Origin: Ridgeia piscesae
Taxonomy: Eukaryota; Annelida; Polychaeta; Sabellida; Siboglinidae
DNA: 64,000 bases
Reading direction: 5' to 3'
NCBI GenBank assembly: GCA_025642075.2
Contig: JAODUO010000642.1
Coordinates: 157,501-221,500 of the forward strand
Both the position numbers and the translations under genes were made by a program. A model generated the notes under the pieces. It had not been told where the DNA came from, searched no databases, and saw only the letters and a list, made by a program, of their open reading frames with translations. Of the stretch, positions 22,611 through 34,745 are shown piece by piece; position 1 is the first letter of the stretch; each line of letters opens with the position of its first letter.

Positions 22611-24788
22611 AAATATATATGAGTCATAGCATAAAATTCAACCATAGGAAAACTATGGAGAATGTTTGCCCTTTGAGTAATGTGTCGCCAGGCACATCGA
22701 CACGGTAAGGTAAATGCTGTTGTGTCTTGTGCAGAAGGGCATAATCCACTCGATAATGAACAACCGTTGGATTGTCAGCTAGTCTTTAGCAAAGTATGCT
22801 GAAGGGATGTCGTGACTGAACCACACAGAACTGTCCATCTGTAGGATGACGTAACCTGTTGAAAGACTGTCCTTCAGATCATGAATTGTCTTGTAGGGCC
22901 ATGGAGAGAGGGGGGAAGGCAGGGACGGGGGAGAGAGGGAGAGAGGGAGAGAGTGAGAGAGGGAGAGAGGGAGAGAGAACATTTGCGGAACGCTTGTTTA
23001 AATCATTCTACAATCAGCTGTTGAACTCGCATGACTCCAAAGCCTCACATATAGCTAAAAAAAATATTGATACAATCTGACATATCCGTCAATGTGAAGG
23101 CATAATATGTACATTAATGTACATTTACAGTCGATGCAACGTCGACTGGTGGCCCGAAGACAAGTGTGCTGGCTTGATGCCGGAAAGGATGTTTAAAATC
23201 ATCTACAGCTCACCATATGCATCACACGAGACTGTTACGCCTTAACACATAGATATTGATATCTTATAATATGTCCGTCAATATGAAAGCATAATGTACA
23301 TTTACAGTCGATGAAACGCCGCAAGACTTTCGATCGAATTTAGTGTCAAGATGGAATTGTTTTGGCTGTTCTGTCTATTGACCATATAATATACACGATT
23401 TTAGGCCGTAAGTGTCCTTTACTGGATTTGCATTTTACATTGCTGCACGTTGTGGTTTCAATAAGCACTTATATCTGACAAGTTGCCTAAATGCACATGA
23501 TCATAACACATGTATACGTTTGTCCCAAACAGGTTGTACTGTGCGAAAATGGCACCCTTCATTATTAGTCAAGAACGCCAAACACAAGTACTTGCCGCTA
23601 ATGCCATGGCAACCACCATAATAATCGATTAAAAGTCATGATTTCCGTGATCACTGTCACTGTTGTAATAATCCTTCCAACAATATAACTGAAATACGCA
23701 ATTTGGGAACAATTCGATTATTACAACAACAACAAACAAAGTTCTCTATGTTAACATGGAGAATATGGACTTCCTGCCCCCATGTGCTCCCAGCCTCGTT
23801 TTCGCGCGCGAGACTTGCACTCCTATAGCTTACCCTTCATATATACGAAAAGAATGATTTAAACAAGCGTTCCGCAAAACATGCAAACAAATCCACTTTA
23901 GTCGTTAGAGGCGCTGATAAGCAACTAGGGTCTAGTTGCGTGTCAACGTCTCTAGCGACTAACATTGATTTGTGGAACCCCATTAACTCATGCAAGACAT
24001 TTACTCAGACATGTTTTTAATAACAAAAATATATCTCATAATTATGGACTTCTCATTATTAAATCAACCGAACAATAATAATATATTTTCATTATTAAAT
24101 ATTTTAGAAAAAAATTGTTTGTTTTCCCAGGATAGAAAATATGTTCAATGAACTGGCATTTACATGGAAAGCCAATAGAAAGAAAATCTTCAGAAAACAG
24201 GTTATTGTAAATTTTCTTGAAAATAATCGAGCTTCCCTAGTGTTGAATCTGTTTTTTTCTGTCAGTTCAAGAAACCCAACTAGTCATCTTACATTTTTTA
24301 AACAAAAAATGTCCTGGTCATCGTCTATTTCTACTCGACTAGAAACTATCTAAATTGTATAAAAGTTATAACTTGAACTGATTTTATTTTATTTGGGCTA
24401 TCGATCACGTTTACATTTTACATGTAGTTATACCGCTAGAAACAAACACCATGATATACAGTGTAGTTGTTGCTAAACGTTTTATTAATATTGTTGTGGA
24501 CTTATACTAACTATAGAAAGTGCACTTTAAATTAAGCCATCAGCGCAATATATTAGCAGGACGTTTCTTCCTCTTTTTTTTATAGAGGTCGAAATCTAGA
24601 ATAGCGCGCTTGGGACGCATGGCACGCAGTAATGAACCCGTTGACAGTGTCACTTTCGGCGCACGATTGGTAAGTGATATTTCTACTACAATTGGCGCGC
24701 GATACGAGTCAATTCTTACACGTGACACACACATATTCATGACGTTACAGTTTACGTGCTACCTCCATTTCCGGGCACCGGAGTCAGG
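22611..24788. other. Region upstream of gene B1, partly duplicated upstream of B2
   Basis: 23397-23840 is clearly similar to 46773-47190 upstream of gene B2: shared TTTAGGCCGTA, CATTGCTG, GTGGTTTC and GAATATGGA blocks in the same order. A GA-rich tract lies at 22908-22980. No convincing exon is seen; a 70-codon ORF at 24141 has no recognisable family. Confidence 0.6.
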
Positions 24789-24867
24789 ATGGCGATGTGT
24801 TGTGGTCCACGGAATGGCTTTTTATTCGCATTAACTGCTTTATTTGTTTTGACATCCATCGTTCAAG
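24789..24867 (+). CDS. Gene B1 exon 1: signal peptide
   Basis: ATG at 24789 gives MAMCCGPRNGFLFALTALFV and a hydrophobic core ending SIVQ before a phase-1 donor (CAAG/GTAAGT). Length (26 codons) and composition fit a cleaved secretory signal, and the phase joins directly to the V-type exon at 29070. A second ATG two codons on is also possible as the start. The next candidate exon is 4.2 kb away. With the six exons below this gives an uninterrupted frame of 399 codons plus stop. Confidence 0.7.
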
Positions 24868-25659
24868 GTAAGTCCAGAGTTCACATCACTTGCAGTTGTG
24901 ACCTGCTGTTTTTCATGCCAACGTCAGGCGCCTTTTTTTGCCAGTATCGACCAGCTGGTCCTCGGCTCCTGTCCTGGTAACGAACGTCTAGACTATCAAG
25001 TATCATGTCTAGATGTCATACGGACATCTAGACTTTAGAGCAGTGCTTCCCAAACTTATGTACACTTAAATCATACACTGCTAATAACTGACGCCTCGAC
25101 ACATAACCAGTATTACGGTAATCACTGAACTATATATGTCTGTGGCAGTATGTGAAACTTCAGGTGACACCGTGATGTGATGCGTGAATGATCCACGGTG
25201 ACCATGCAGTGGCGTGAGTTTGTTTTGTGAATTTTATTTATTTCAGTAACTATAATCTTATTGATTTTATTTTGTAACCTGGTCACGTGTGTGTCTGTGT
25301 ATATTGATGGGAGTCGGAGAGGTTGTTGTTTTCATGGTTAGGTCAAAAACTAAAAGACCTGAACACTAACTGGGATTGAGCATCTGTACTGGCTACTGCT
25401 CATCTAGATTCAAGCTAATACATGTACTGCCTAATAAAACACAACAGTGGAAGACAAGTAACAGTGCTCAGTAAATAAGTTTGCACCCAGATAAATAAAC
25501 ATACAGGAAGCAGCAGCCAACATTAAACACATGTGACAATTGAAAACATTGCAAATACAAAGAAAATACAAAAAGTTCTATCTTCATTTGAACATTCAAA
25601 AGTGAAAATATCAGATCTGGAGATGCCACATTATAATGTGTTCATTAACATATTCCATT

Positions 25660-25860
25660 TGACGTTGATATGTTTCAAAGCACTGTTACAAAAATAAGGA
25701 CCTGTAAGAGAAACATGAAGGTGGCTGACATTGACATTAACACCTGGAAATGCCTAGCCGATGACCTAAAATTCTGGTCCTTCATGGTGCAGGGTGGCGT
25801 GTGGAACATAGAGGTGACATGGTGCAGTCATATGGCTGACAGGCATAGCTTTATGTATGT
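25660..25860 (+). mobile_element. Probable LINE C-terminal fragment
   Basis: The + strand reads CKRNMKVADIDINTWKCLAD and DLKFWSFMVQGG. This resembles the CKRD...W..LA.DR..W C-terminal segment of several non-LTR RT proteins. The similarity is remembered and not searched. Confidence 0.4.
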
Positions 25861-26208
25861 CCACCCGTCATTTGGACAGGTAAAAACGAATATGGATGGG
25901 TAGAAATATGGTGGACGGGTTGTGGACGGGTAAAAAAATGAAGGAGACAAAAAAGGTCTTCCAAAACCATAGATATTGTTAGTAATGCCTTATAAGTGAG
26001 TGAAAATTGTGTCACATGTGTGTTTGTAGTCCATTTCAGGTCATCAGACACATTTAAAAGTTTGTAAACTGGCTTAACAGTTAACATCCATGTGTCCACC
26101 AAAACGTGTGACTGGCAGTAATTATCCTGCATAAAGCCCTGCTGACGGGTGAGCCCAAATGAAGGAGAGGATTACATCAGCTGAGGAGCTTACTCGGTTT
26201 CTCTGTTT

Positions 26209-27400
26209 CAGGGTTGGGTTCAAATACGCATTTGAATGCAAATGTATTTGAATACAGACATTTGGTGTATTTGTATTTGAATTGAAAATCACAAAAAGGC
26301 ATGTATTTGATATTTGGTCTGCAATATTTGCAAATACATATAAAAATTACCCAATAAAAGGTAAAGCATTGCCTGACAGGTGTTTAAGGTGTCTTCCTGT
26401 TATAGCTACTTCCCGTTATAGCTACGTTTTATTCCCGTTATAGCTACTAATTAAGTTTGACAGTTGAACTAGGACCTAGTTACTAGGTAGTCCTGTTATA
26501 GCTACTTTTCAATTTTTCTATTTCACAATGTCACAAGATAAGGGAGCATTAACTATTTCATTTCCACCTAGCTGATGTCCATAAGGGGGTGGATGTGGGT
26601 CCCAATCCCACTGAGGAATTTCCACAACTGATAACGTTTAACGAGTGCCTTGTGGAGACATGGCTTGGTGACGATTCAAAGATCTCTATGGACATGTGAA
26701 ATGTTTACACAGAAACTTACAAATGAACAAACAAAAATGTTGAGGGATGGAATTCCAAATTTGTGAAAGTTGTGGGGAAATACCATCCCAACATCTTCCA
26801 GTTCATGGTTGCTCAACATGATGCTGCTGTCCTACCACCACATAACAAGAATAATTGATGACTCATTACTTTTTGCTCAATGCAATACTTCTGTACTCTG
26901 TAGAATTAATAACATAGTTGCCTTTAAAAAAAATTTGGCACAAGTGTTTTATGGTATACCTTTCATTTCAAATAACTGGCAGTTACATTTATGTACCATT
27001 CTTACGACTTTTAAAATGTCCTTCATGGGCTAAGACAAAGGAACCCAGGTTTCCTCCAGTGCAGGGGAAGAGCTACCCACTAGTTAGTACAGTTGTACAG
27101 AATGATAAGGACAGTCTAGTGAACCTGCCTGCGCATTAGTCTACTGCAGTCCATCAAGCCAAAGAAAAAATTCTATCCACTATGATACACTGGAACTATA
27201 ATTGAAACACGGGCCAGTATTTGAATTATATTTGAATCAAATTTCAAAAATGGCAATGTATTTGAATCATATTTGAATAAATAAATGGCAGTGTATTTGA
27301 ATTGAAATCTGGAAAAGCAATGTATTTGTATTCAAATTTGAGTTGGCCGAGTTGTATTTGATTCCAAAATGTGTATTTGAAGTTTTTGAACCCAACCCTA
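26209..27400. mobile_element. TIR element, hAT-like ends (CAGGGTTGGGTTCAAA)
   Basis: CAGGGTTGGGTTCAAATAC at the left and TTTTTGAACCCAACCCTA at the right are inverted. Many TTTGAATAC-type repeats lie just inside both ends, as in hAT subterminal regions. The interior has only weak, uninterpretable ORFs. No 8-bp duplication is visible. Confidence 0.6.
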
Positions 27401-27432
27401 GTCAAGACTGCTATTCCAGAATCAGATTATAT

Positions 27433-28496
27433 CAGGGTTCGAAATAGTGGTAGACCAGGGCTACCAGAATTGCTGTTGGGTTACTACAAAAATAAGTCTA
27501 CAATTGGAGACAGCAGTAGCCTGGTAATCTGGATCACTGATAGCCTAATCACCAGTGCAGGTCAAGTGTCTGAGACTATTCAATGGTTTCCATTGGGTTT
27601 CAACAATAAATTGTATCTAATTAACCACTTCAAAGACATCATTGGTGACCACCCTAGAAGGCCAAGCCATCTGTTATTTTGGCTCTTTGATTGGGTGACA
27701 TGATAAACTGACCTAGTGATAGTATTTTGTTTGAATATACGGTGTTGTATAAGTTAATGTTATTATTATGCAATCTGGATATAGCCATATGCCACATTAT
27801 TTTACTTGGAAACTTAACAAATACAGATACCGTTCATCAACACAATATTTGTAAACTCACAAATACATGTTAAATATACATAGTAGAATATTTGCATTGT
27901 TCTACTAAATATATTAGAACTTTTATACATTAAAATAGATATTACATTGAAGCAACACATGTATTTTGTTTTGGAATATTTGATATGAACTGACAAGAAA
28001 TCCCATTTATTGTCAGTTTCCATTCACCCATGATGCCACAAACCAAGTTCTGCAGTTGACTTAGTTTCTACTTTTGTCAGTTATGGCATGCTAACCAGTG
28101 ATTCATGCTAAAGTGATATTTTCTAAAACAACAGTAATGCAACAGTGGCCCCCTCAAGAGAGCGACTCTTCAGCTGTTACCGTTTCTGATATGTAGAAGA
28201 GTATAGTCACTATAGTGGATATGATAAATCATTATAATTAACTATCTCCATTGTTAAAATGCACAAGCAGCATTGCAAGTTGGCTAATGGTGAAAGGAAG
28301 GGGATGAAGGTAGAAAGAGGCATGTGGACCTCAAAAGGCTTCAACAAAAATACTACCAATCTGCCCAAAATTTTAGTGAGTTATATACAGAATGCTTTAT
28401 TAAGACATTTTGGGCTACCAGATATGGATGTGGGTTACCAGAAATGTCAAGCTGGTAGCCCTGATGGCTGCCTAGATTTTGGAATTATTTCTACAC
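27433..28496. mobile_element. Possible non-autonomous TIR element
   Basis: CAGGGTTCGAAATAGTGGTA with CAGGGCTACCAG on the left faces CTGGTAGCCCTG followed by GATTTTGGAATT on the right. The inner 12 bp are perfectly inverted and the outer part is imperfect. No coding content is recognised between them. Confidence 0.4.
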
Positions 28497-29069
28497 CTGT
28501 ATATAGTCCCAAAACAAGTGACATACAGTGCATGACTCTTTAGGTGCTATAATAATAATGGCAATTTGTATAGTGCCAGTATCCGCTATGTGGTGGCACT
28601 CATGGCGCTTTTTTAAATAAAACATCATGTTAAAACAATATTATTAATGCCAATAGAGCGACATTTTTAGACCCAAGAAATATTAATATAATTACCATAG
28701 TAGTAATATAAAGAGTGTAAAGTAAAGTTTCTAAAAATGTATATACAATAATAATAAAATAGTTTAAAAAATAGTTAATGTCATAAAATGTATACAGAAT
28801 AAGTCCAAGGGAAATCCACATGTATCACTCAAAGTAATGCCATCCTCTCACAAGACATGTGGATGCCGATGATATATATTATCATTATTATGTAATGTAT
28901 GTACATTGTATATATTTATATTTGTTATCATTATATATATATATATATATATATATATACCAGGGTATATACATATGTGTCTGCGTCTGCAACTACATCA
29001 TTGTGGACAAGTACGTAAATTGTGGATGACATACATGTTGTACCATTAACTGAGTTGTCCCTGTTGTAG

Positions 29070-29393
29070 GCGAGCTGACGACTGAAGACACACACCTAGT
29101 GGGTTATGTGTCGGACACCATTATACTGCCCTGTGAGCACACAGTCGCCAAGTCAAGCCTTCAATCAGTGGAGTGGTGGAAAGAGGGCGTGATGAAGGTT
29201 GCAGTATACAACAAGGATGATGACCCTCCTGTATCCATCTACGGCTCCATGGAGGGCCGAGCCAGTGTCATGGTCTTCCCATCAATCCTCAAGTTCTCCA
29301 ATGGCTCACTAGAGGACGCCGGCCTCTACAAGTGTGTAGTGTTGCCCATAAATGACGTTCCCAGCACACATCGCTACCAACTCACAGTCAATG
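29070..29393 (+). CDS. Gene B1 exon 2: V-type immunoglobulin domain
   Basis: This is a 108-residue exon, phase 1 at both ends (TTGTAG acceptor, G/GTACAT donor). It shows the core Ig V signature: Cys22 in IILPCEH, Trp36-Trp37 in SVEWWKEG, and LEDAGLYKC with Cys89, which is the DxGxYxC F-strand motif. The spacing of about 67 residues between the cysteines fits a V-set. A glycosylation sequon (NGS) precedes the F strand. It has two close paralogues, at 53840 and 61004. It is expected to face the cell exterior and bind a ligand; the ligand is unknown. Confidence 0.9.
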
Positions 29394-30264
29394 GTACATA
29401 ACTTATTTATTTCGTCAAATGCTCATTTGGACTAGATTGTGTTTCTGATGTAACCATGGGAACACAGTATCTACTGGGACATTTAAAAAAGGACTACCTC
29501 ATCACCTGGGTAGTAACAAGTTTATCCTGCAAAGCATGATGTAGATTAGATAAATGTGCCTGTTGTCGCCAATTTGTCGGAGAGTATCGTCTGTCACATA
29601 TTTTATCATAACAAATTGGTAAAACGATATATGAAAGAATGGTGCCAACTAGTGTCACGTTTTGTGTCATTTCTTTAATCCTACATGTTAGTGTCATCAC
29701 CAAGGAATAATATTATCTAGGTGATGTCACCAATCTGTCCATTTACTCCACCAGATGTGTTCTTACCCATTGCAATATCATTTTTTTCAATAAGTTAATT
29801 TAAAGTTATTTTAAAATGATTTGACTTTTATATTGTTGCGGACAGGACTCGGGGTAAGAAAACATTTAGAAATTTAAATGAATTCAAATCAGCATAAGTT
29901 ACTAATATGCAAGAAACAAAATATACTTTTAATATTTTCACAATATATGTTATTGTTACAATTCTAACTGACCAGTGGATAAATCTTCAAGTATTATCAC
30001 CTAATCTTTTCACGGGGATAGCTTCATAGGCATTAAATGTCTCAAGTTTTCTTTTCAACAATAATTGTTAATGTAATAAAAAGATAACTCATGTACATGG
30101 TATATGTACTATTAATGATAAATACTGGAAATAAATTATACATAATAATCAAGTTGTATATCTACCATATGTGCTGATTGTAAAAAGCAGAATGAATCCA
30201 TAGACTCTCGGTTCTAAATTGGTTTGTTGCACACATTCTGATTGACCTGTCTCTTGTCTTTCAG

Positions 30265-30618
30265 CGATGCCATTTAATGAGGCAATTCGACTGAGTGGTC
30301 AGTCCTACCAGGACTGTGAGGAGGTGTATTTACCAGAGTCAACAGACGCCTTCCTCTCACTCTCTTGTACCGCTTCCTCAAAGCCAAGTTCACGTTTGTC
30401 ATGGGCGGCCAACCCTGTGACCCCTGCCCTGGTGGTGAATCAGACGATTGCGGCAGAGTGCAAAACTGCAGCCAATGGCATTGTGACATGTGAGCGCAAC
30501 GCAACTATTGTCACCAAGGACTTGAAAGAAGCGGTGCAGGTGACATGTGTCACCCACTATGATGACCGCCGGACAGTTATAACCAGCAAGAGAGCCTGTG
30601 TGGTCCTTGTGCCTCATG
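30265..30618 (+). CDS. Gene B1 exon 3: C2-type immunoglobulin domain with extra cysteines
   Basis: This is a 118-residue exon, phase 1 at both ends (CTTTCAG acceptor, G/GTAAGT donor). The core is LSLSCTASSKPSSRLSW (Cys35, Trp47) and VQVTCVTH (Cys95), resembling the CD80-like C2 domains that follow V domains in B7/nectin-type proteins. Four further cysteines at 18, 66, 76 and 112 are kept in both B2 copies and suggest extra disulfides. Sequons NQT and NAT are present. The start PFNEAIRLSG and end VVLVPH are also invariant. Confidence 0.9.
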
Positions 30619-32139
30619 GTAAGTGTTGGTTAATCACCCACATGTAATTCTTAAACTGTTCTGTTTTTAATTGTGTGGTACAATTTACAGTGTTCAAAAT
30701 GTTTGTTACAATTTTTAGTTAGTCCTTTTGGTTGAATGTCGACTGTGTCCGCTATGCACCGTCTGCCATTAGCTTCCATATTTCAGAAACTGTCAGGGAT
30801 CTATATTTCAAATTTGGCATATACTGTACTTAATATTATATTAGAGCACTGTCACTATGCATGATACATTTGTAATTGATTGGATCTTTCTAAAGGTACC
30901 ATACAGCTTTCAACGGTTGAAAAACCAGTGAACTAATGTTTCTCTAGTTTTGTGTAAACATATCTTTGGGTAGAAGTAATACACACAAAAATTATAATTG
31001 ATTGGATGTTTCTAAGGGTACCTCTGGACCTTCCACAAAAGCTAAATGTTTGCATTTGCAGGATCCTGTCTAGAGAGACTCGTGTATTCACGGACTTGTA
31101 TATTCCTGGACTTGTGTCTTCCCTGACCCTATAGGCCTCTCGTTCCAGCTGTGTAGTGTGGGTGGACTCTGTCTGACTTGTGACTCAGTTAATATTTATG
31201 TCAACATCACATGATTATATCCATGTTAACTGAAAAGTTTACTAACTTAAATGTTAATAGGGTAGATTAGCTGAAGTACTACCAGTATACTCTTCCCTAG
31301 CAGGGCTGTGTCAATAACCCAGCAGATCAATGTTAAACTGGACAGTCAATGCCTGCAGGTTACAAGCTATGTCCTCCTTTAAACTAGCAATTGTATATGC
31401 AGGTTGTGTTTATTTTGATTACAGTGTATTATGTTTAACACTGTGTCACTGGTATCCACTGGTTAAAGATATATTGTCAAGTGTAAGTGACAATTAACAA
31501 ATATAGAAAATGAATATTCTAGACAACAATTTAGAGTGAAAATGCATACACTTTATTGATACTGTCTGCTGCATTCACACAATATGACTGAGTTTCTGGT
31601 CATCTCTTATGAATAACCAGAGAAAATGGCAATTAGGTGATTGTGGTGAAGATACTACAATTTGTATTTAATTTAATATATCTACATGTTGTCCACATTT
31701 TGCCAGTGTCTGCCTGATCAGGCTGGGAAAGAATACTTGTTTATTCTGGTTAATGGCGTGTCTATTTTTCCTCAAAAGATGTAGTATTTTTTCTAATTTT
31801 ATATTGACACGCCATGTTGTAATGCCACTATGATCACAAATATCACAAATAAATCTTGGCCCATTTGTTAACAATACAAATACAGTATTCTTAGTTTGGC
31901 AGAATATATTACTGTGTCATATATCAGAATATCCCAATATTTTAGGATATCACAGCCTGGCTGACATTTCTCGTGTGGTTGGGTATTACATGTGGCTGAC
32001 CTACCTCATGTAATAGGATAGCATAGCACTAATGTGATATTTTCATTCGAATGATTTGAATAGATATCATGTTATGTCATTTACAGATTTCATTAGGTGG
32101 GGTAAAACTACACTATGGTTTACATGTTTCATTTTGCAG
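30619..32139. other. Gene B1 intron 3
   Basis: No further exon or recognisable mobile element is visible. The acceptor TTTTGCAG ends at 32139. Confidence 0.55.
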
Positions 32140-32262
32140 GATATCGCCGTCCGTGGGTGACAGTAGTGGTGGTCCTGGTGGTTCTCTGGCTCATTGGTGT
32201 GGTGGTGGTTCTCGTCATCATCTTCCTCATCTGGAGACTGGCAAAGAAAGAAAACAAAGCTG
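32140..32262 (+). CDS. Gene B1 exon 4: transmembrane segment A
   Basis: This 41-codon exon, phase 1 both ends, encodes a short linker (YRRPW), a helix of about 25 hydrophobic residues (VTVVVVLVVLWLIGVVVVL and on through IIFLIW), and a basic flank RLAKKENK. That is a single-pass type I anchor with a positive cytoplasmic side. The paralogue is at 62564-62695. The donor is G/GTGGGT. A second TM exon with the same phase follows 2 kb downstream. Confidence 0.85.
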
Positions 32263-34280
32263 GTGGGTTGAGTGCAACTTTCCACTGAACATCTGCTCAA
32301 GTAGCTGCGAAAGTTCTTTTTAATTGGACAGATGTCCACTTAACTTATCGTAAAGTACATTGTATTTCTCATTCATTGTGGGTTTTTGTGTTTATGATAT
32401 AGATGTTATGACTAGTATTATAAAAAATCTTTATTATATAGCCTTTCTAAAAAGAAAAGAAAATTTCTAAAAGGAAAGGTTATTGTTTTCCCAAATATCT
32501 TCAATGGGGGAACTTCAGAACTAATAAACCAGGTGGCGCTGTTGTGCAACTTGGGCCTCGTGCCGTCCACCGCCAGCGTCCTGTTACCTCATTACACTGC
32601 ATTCATTCATTATATTCAGAATTTGTTAAAACACATTGTAGATATGCCTTATATTAATAACAGCTGGAATCTAAAAGAATTCAAAGATGAACTGAAAAAA
32701 AGAATTAAACAGCGCTCACACTCTAATCTGGGTTTCCTGTTAGTCCGTAAAGAGATGCAACCTGTCTAGGAGGGAAATATTATGATACATGCATGCAGCC
32801 ATGCACACATGCACTCTCTCACACATTAAATCAATTACATATTTCCCTTATCCGTGATGAGATCCTGCAGTAAGATGTGAGGAGCTTACTCAGTCTAGTT
32901 GTGACTCAAGTACACATGTCTGATGCCCTTCGTTTGTGTAATGTGTAGTAAGAATGTGTGACAGCCATAAGCTGCTAACACAACAGACACACAATGCATA
33001 TTTGGCTGCTAATGTACAGGCAAATGCATTGCATCATTGAACAGTGACTTGCTGAAGCAGCCAACATTATCAGATTACTAATTCCTTCATGTGTGGGTCA
33101 TGACTCATTGGTGTCTGTAGATTGTTTGGTATCTGTAGTCTGTTTGGTGCCTGTAGTTTGTTTGGTGTATGTAGATTGTTTGGTGTCTGTAGATTGTTTG
33201 GTGTCTGTAGTTTGCTTGGTGTCTGTAGATTGTTTGGTGTCTGTAGTTTGTTTGGTGTCTGTAGTTTGTTTGGTGTCTGTCAGATTGTTTGGTGTCTGTA
33301 GATTGTTTGGTGTCTGTAGTTTGTTTGGTGTCTGTAGTTTGTTTGGTGTCTGTAGTTTGTTTGGTGTCTGTAGTTTGTTTGGTGCCTGTAGTTTGTTTGG
33401 TGTCTGTAGATTGTTTGGTGTCTGTAGATTGTTTGGTGTCTGTAGTTTGTTTGGTGTCTGTAATTTGTTTGGTGTCTGTAGTTTGTTTGGTGTCTAGATT
33501 GTTTGGTGTCTGTAGTTTGTTTGGTGTCTGTAGATTGTTTGGTGTCTGTAGTTTGTTTGGTGTCTGTAGTTTGTTTGGTGTCTGTAGTTTGTTTCGTGTC
33601 TGTAGTTTGTTTGGTGTCTGCAGATTGTTTGGTGTCTGTAGATTGTTTGGTGTCTGTAGTTTGTTTGGTGTCTGTAGATTGTTTGGTGTCTGTAGTTTGT
33701 TTGGTGTCTGTAGTTTGTTTGGTGTCTGTAGTTTGTTTGGTGTCTGTAGATTGTTTGGTGTCTGAGTGTTTGGTGTCTGTAGGGGGATTTGTTTGGTGTC
33801 TGTAGATTGTTTGGTGTCTGTAGTTTGTTTGGTGTCTGTAGATTGTTTGGTGTCTGTAGTTTGTTTGGTGTCTGTAGTTTGTTTCGTGTCTGTAGTTTGT
33901 TTGGTGTCTGTAGATTGTTTCGTGTCTGTAGATTGTTTGGTGTCTGTAGTTTGTTTGGTGTCTGTAGTTTGTTTCGTGTCTGTAGTTTGTTTCGTGTCTG
34001 TAGATTGTTTCGTGTCTGTAGTTTGTTTCGTGTCTGTAGATTGTTTCGTGTCTGTAGTATGTTTCCTGCTTGCTGCTAGTGTAACACATGGGCAATTGGA
34101 GTTATATGCAAATTAATCTATGTTCTTGTGCTTGTAGGTAGAATTAATCATTATAGCTACTTAGGAGTAGGAACAGATAAGGGAAGGACTAAGTTAAATA
34201 AATTGCATCCCTTATTAGAGTCTTGTTGACAATTCTGTAGGCTCTAGTTATTAGTTCCTGTCTGTTTCTGTTTGTTCCAG
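32263..34280. other. Gene B1 intron between the two transmembrane exons
   Basis: The intron holds the 18-bp minisatellite (separate entry). Its flanks are similar to 62696-63500 after the B2 TM exon. A 78-codon ORF at 32533 contains NSWNLKEFKDELKKRI, which could be a LINE C-terminal scrap; it is not supported as a gene. Confidence 0.6.
33095..34062. repeat. 18-bp minisatellite (GGTGTCTGTAGTTTGTTT), about 53 copies
   Basis: Nearly 1 kb of head-to-tail 18-bp units, differing mainly by AGTTTG versus AGATTG and GGTG versus CGTG, with a few indels. CGTG variants cluster at the right end. The unit length is a multiple of three, so several frames stay open and give spurious ORFs of up to 271 codons. 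Confidence 0.97.
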
Positions 34281-34397
34281 CCCCTGTTGACCTGCGTCAC
34301 CTCGCTATAGGACTTGGTCTTGCACTCCTACTGCCTGTCCTCGGTGTCGCTGTCTTCATCTTCCTCACCTTCTACTGGAAACTCCTCCCAGTCCCAG
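34281..34397 (+). CDS. Gene B1 exon 5: transmembrane segment B
   Basis: This 39-codon exon, phase 1 at both ends (GTTCCAG acceptor, G/GTAAGA donor), encodes PVDLRH, a second hydrophobic helix (LAIGLGLALLLPVLGVAVF and on to FLTFYW), then KLLPVP. It continues into the basic GKK of the next exon. Like segment A it has positive charge after the helix, so each looks like a type I anchor on its own. If both were spliced together the tail would be pushed outside the cell, which makes alternative use of A and B plausible. Confidence 0.75.
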
Positions 34398-34745
34398 GTA
34401 AGATCACATTCCTGCCTGGTGAGGTGGTGTAGCTGCCAGGTGTGGTTACATCCTCACAGGTGAGATCATATTCTTTAAAAGTACCATCACATTCCTCCCA
34501 AGTGAGGTCGCATTCCACCCACTTGAAGTAATATTCCTCCCAAGTGAGATCACATTCTTCCCAAATGAAGGGACATTCCTCCCAAGTCAAGGCACAATTT
34601 CCCATGTGATTTATCATTCTTACTTGGTTCCTTCAAAGCCACCTACATCCCAGGTGTGTTCACATTCCTCCCAGGAGGCATTCCTCCCAGGTGGGGTCAC
34701 TTACATCCCAGGTGGGGTCACTTACATCCCAGCTGGGGTCACATT
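34385..34745. repeat. Degenerate array of about 27 bp containing splice-donor-like units
   Basis: Units such as CCTCCCAAGTGAGATCACAT, CACAGGTGAGATCATATTC and CCCAGGTGGGGTCACTTACA run from the end of exon 5 into the intron. The first unit includes the true exon end and donor, CCCAG/GTAAGATCACATTCCT. Confidence 0.75.

Larger units (their letters stand above)
24868..29069. other. Gene B1 intron 1 with inserted repeats
   Basis: The intron contains a LINE C-terminal relic at about 25.66-25.86 kb, two TIR elements (26.21-27.40 kb, 27.43-28.5 kb) and an (AT)n tract near 28.94 kb. The acceptor CTGTTGTAG ends at 29069. No other exon is recognised. Confidence 0.6.

Noticed and set aside
26770..28543. 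Small ORFs inside the TIR elements of B1 intron 1
   Set aside because: No transposase signature that I could defend; a resemblance to MULE- or hAT-type proteins was too weak.
30274..30617. Minus-strand ORFs opposite the C2 exon (also at 59169-59393 and 61918-62145)
   Set aside because: They are shadows of the conserved Ig exons on the + strand; their mutual similarity only reflects exon homology.
33093..34116. Overlapping ORFs up to 271 codons on both strands
   Set aside because: Produced by an 18-bp tandem repeat in an intron; the unit is a multiple of three so frames stay open by chance.
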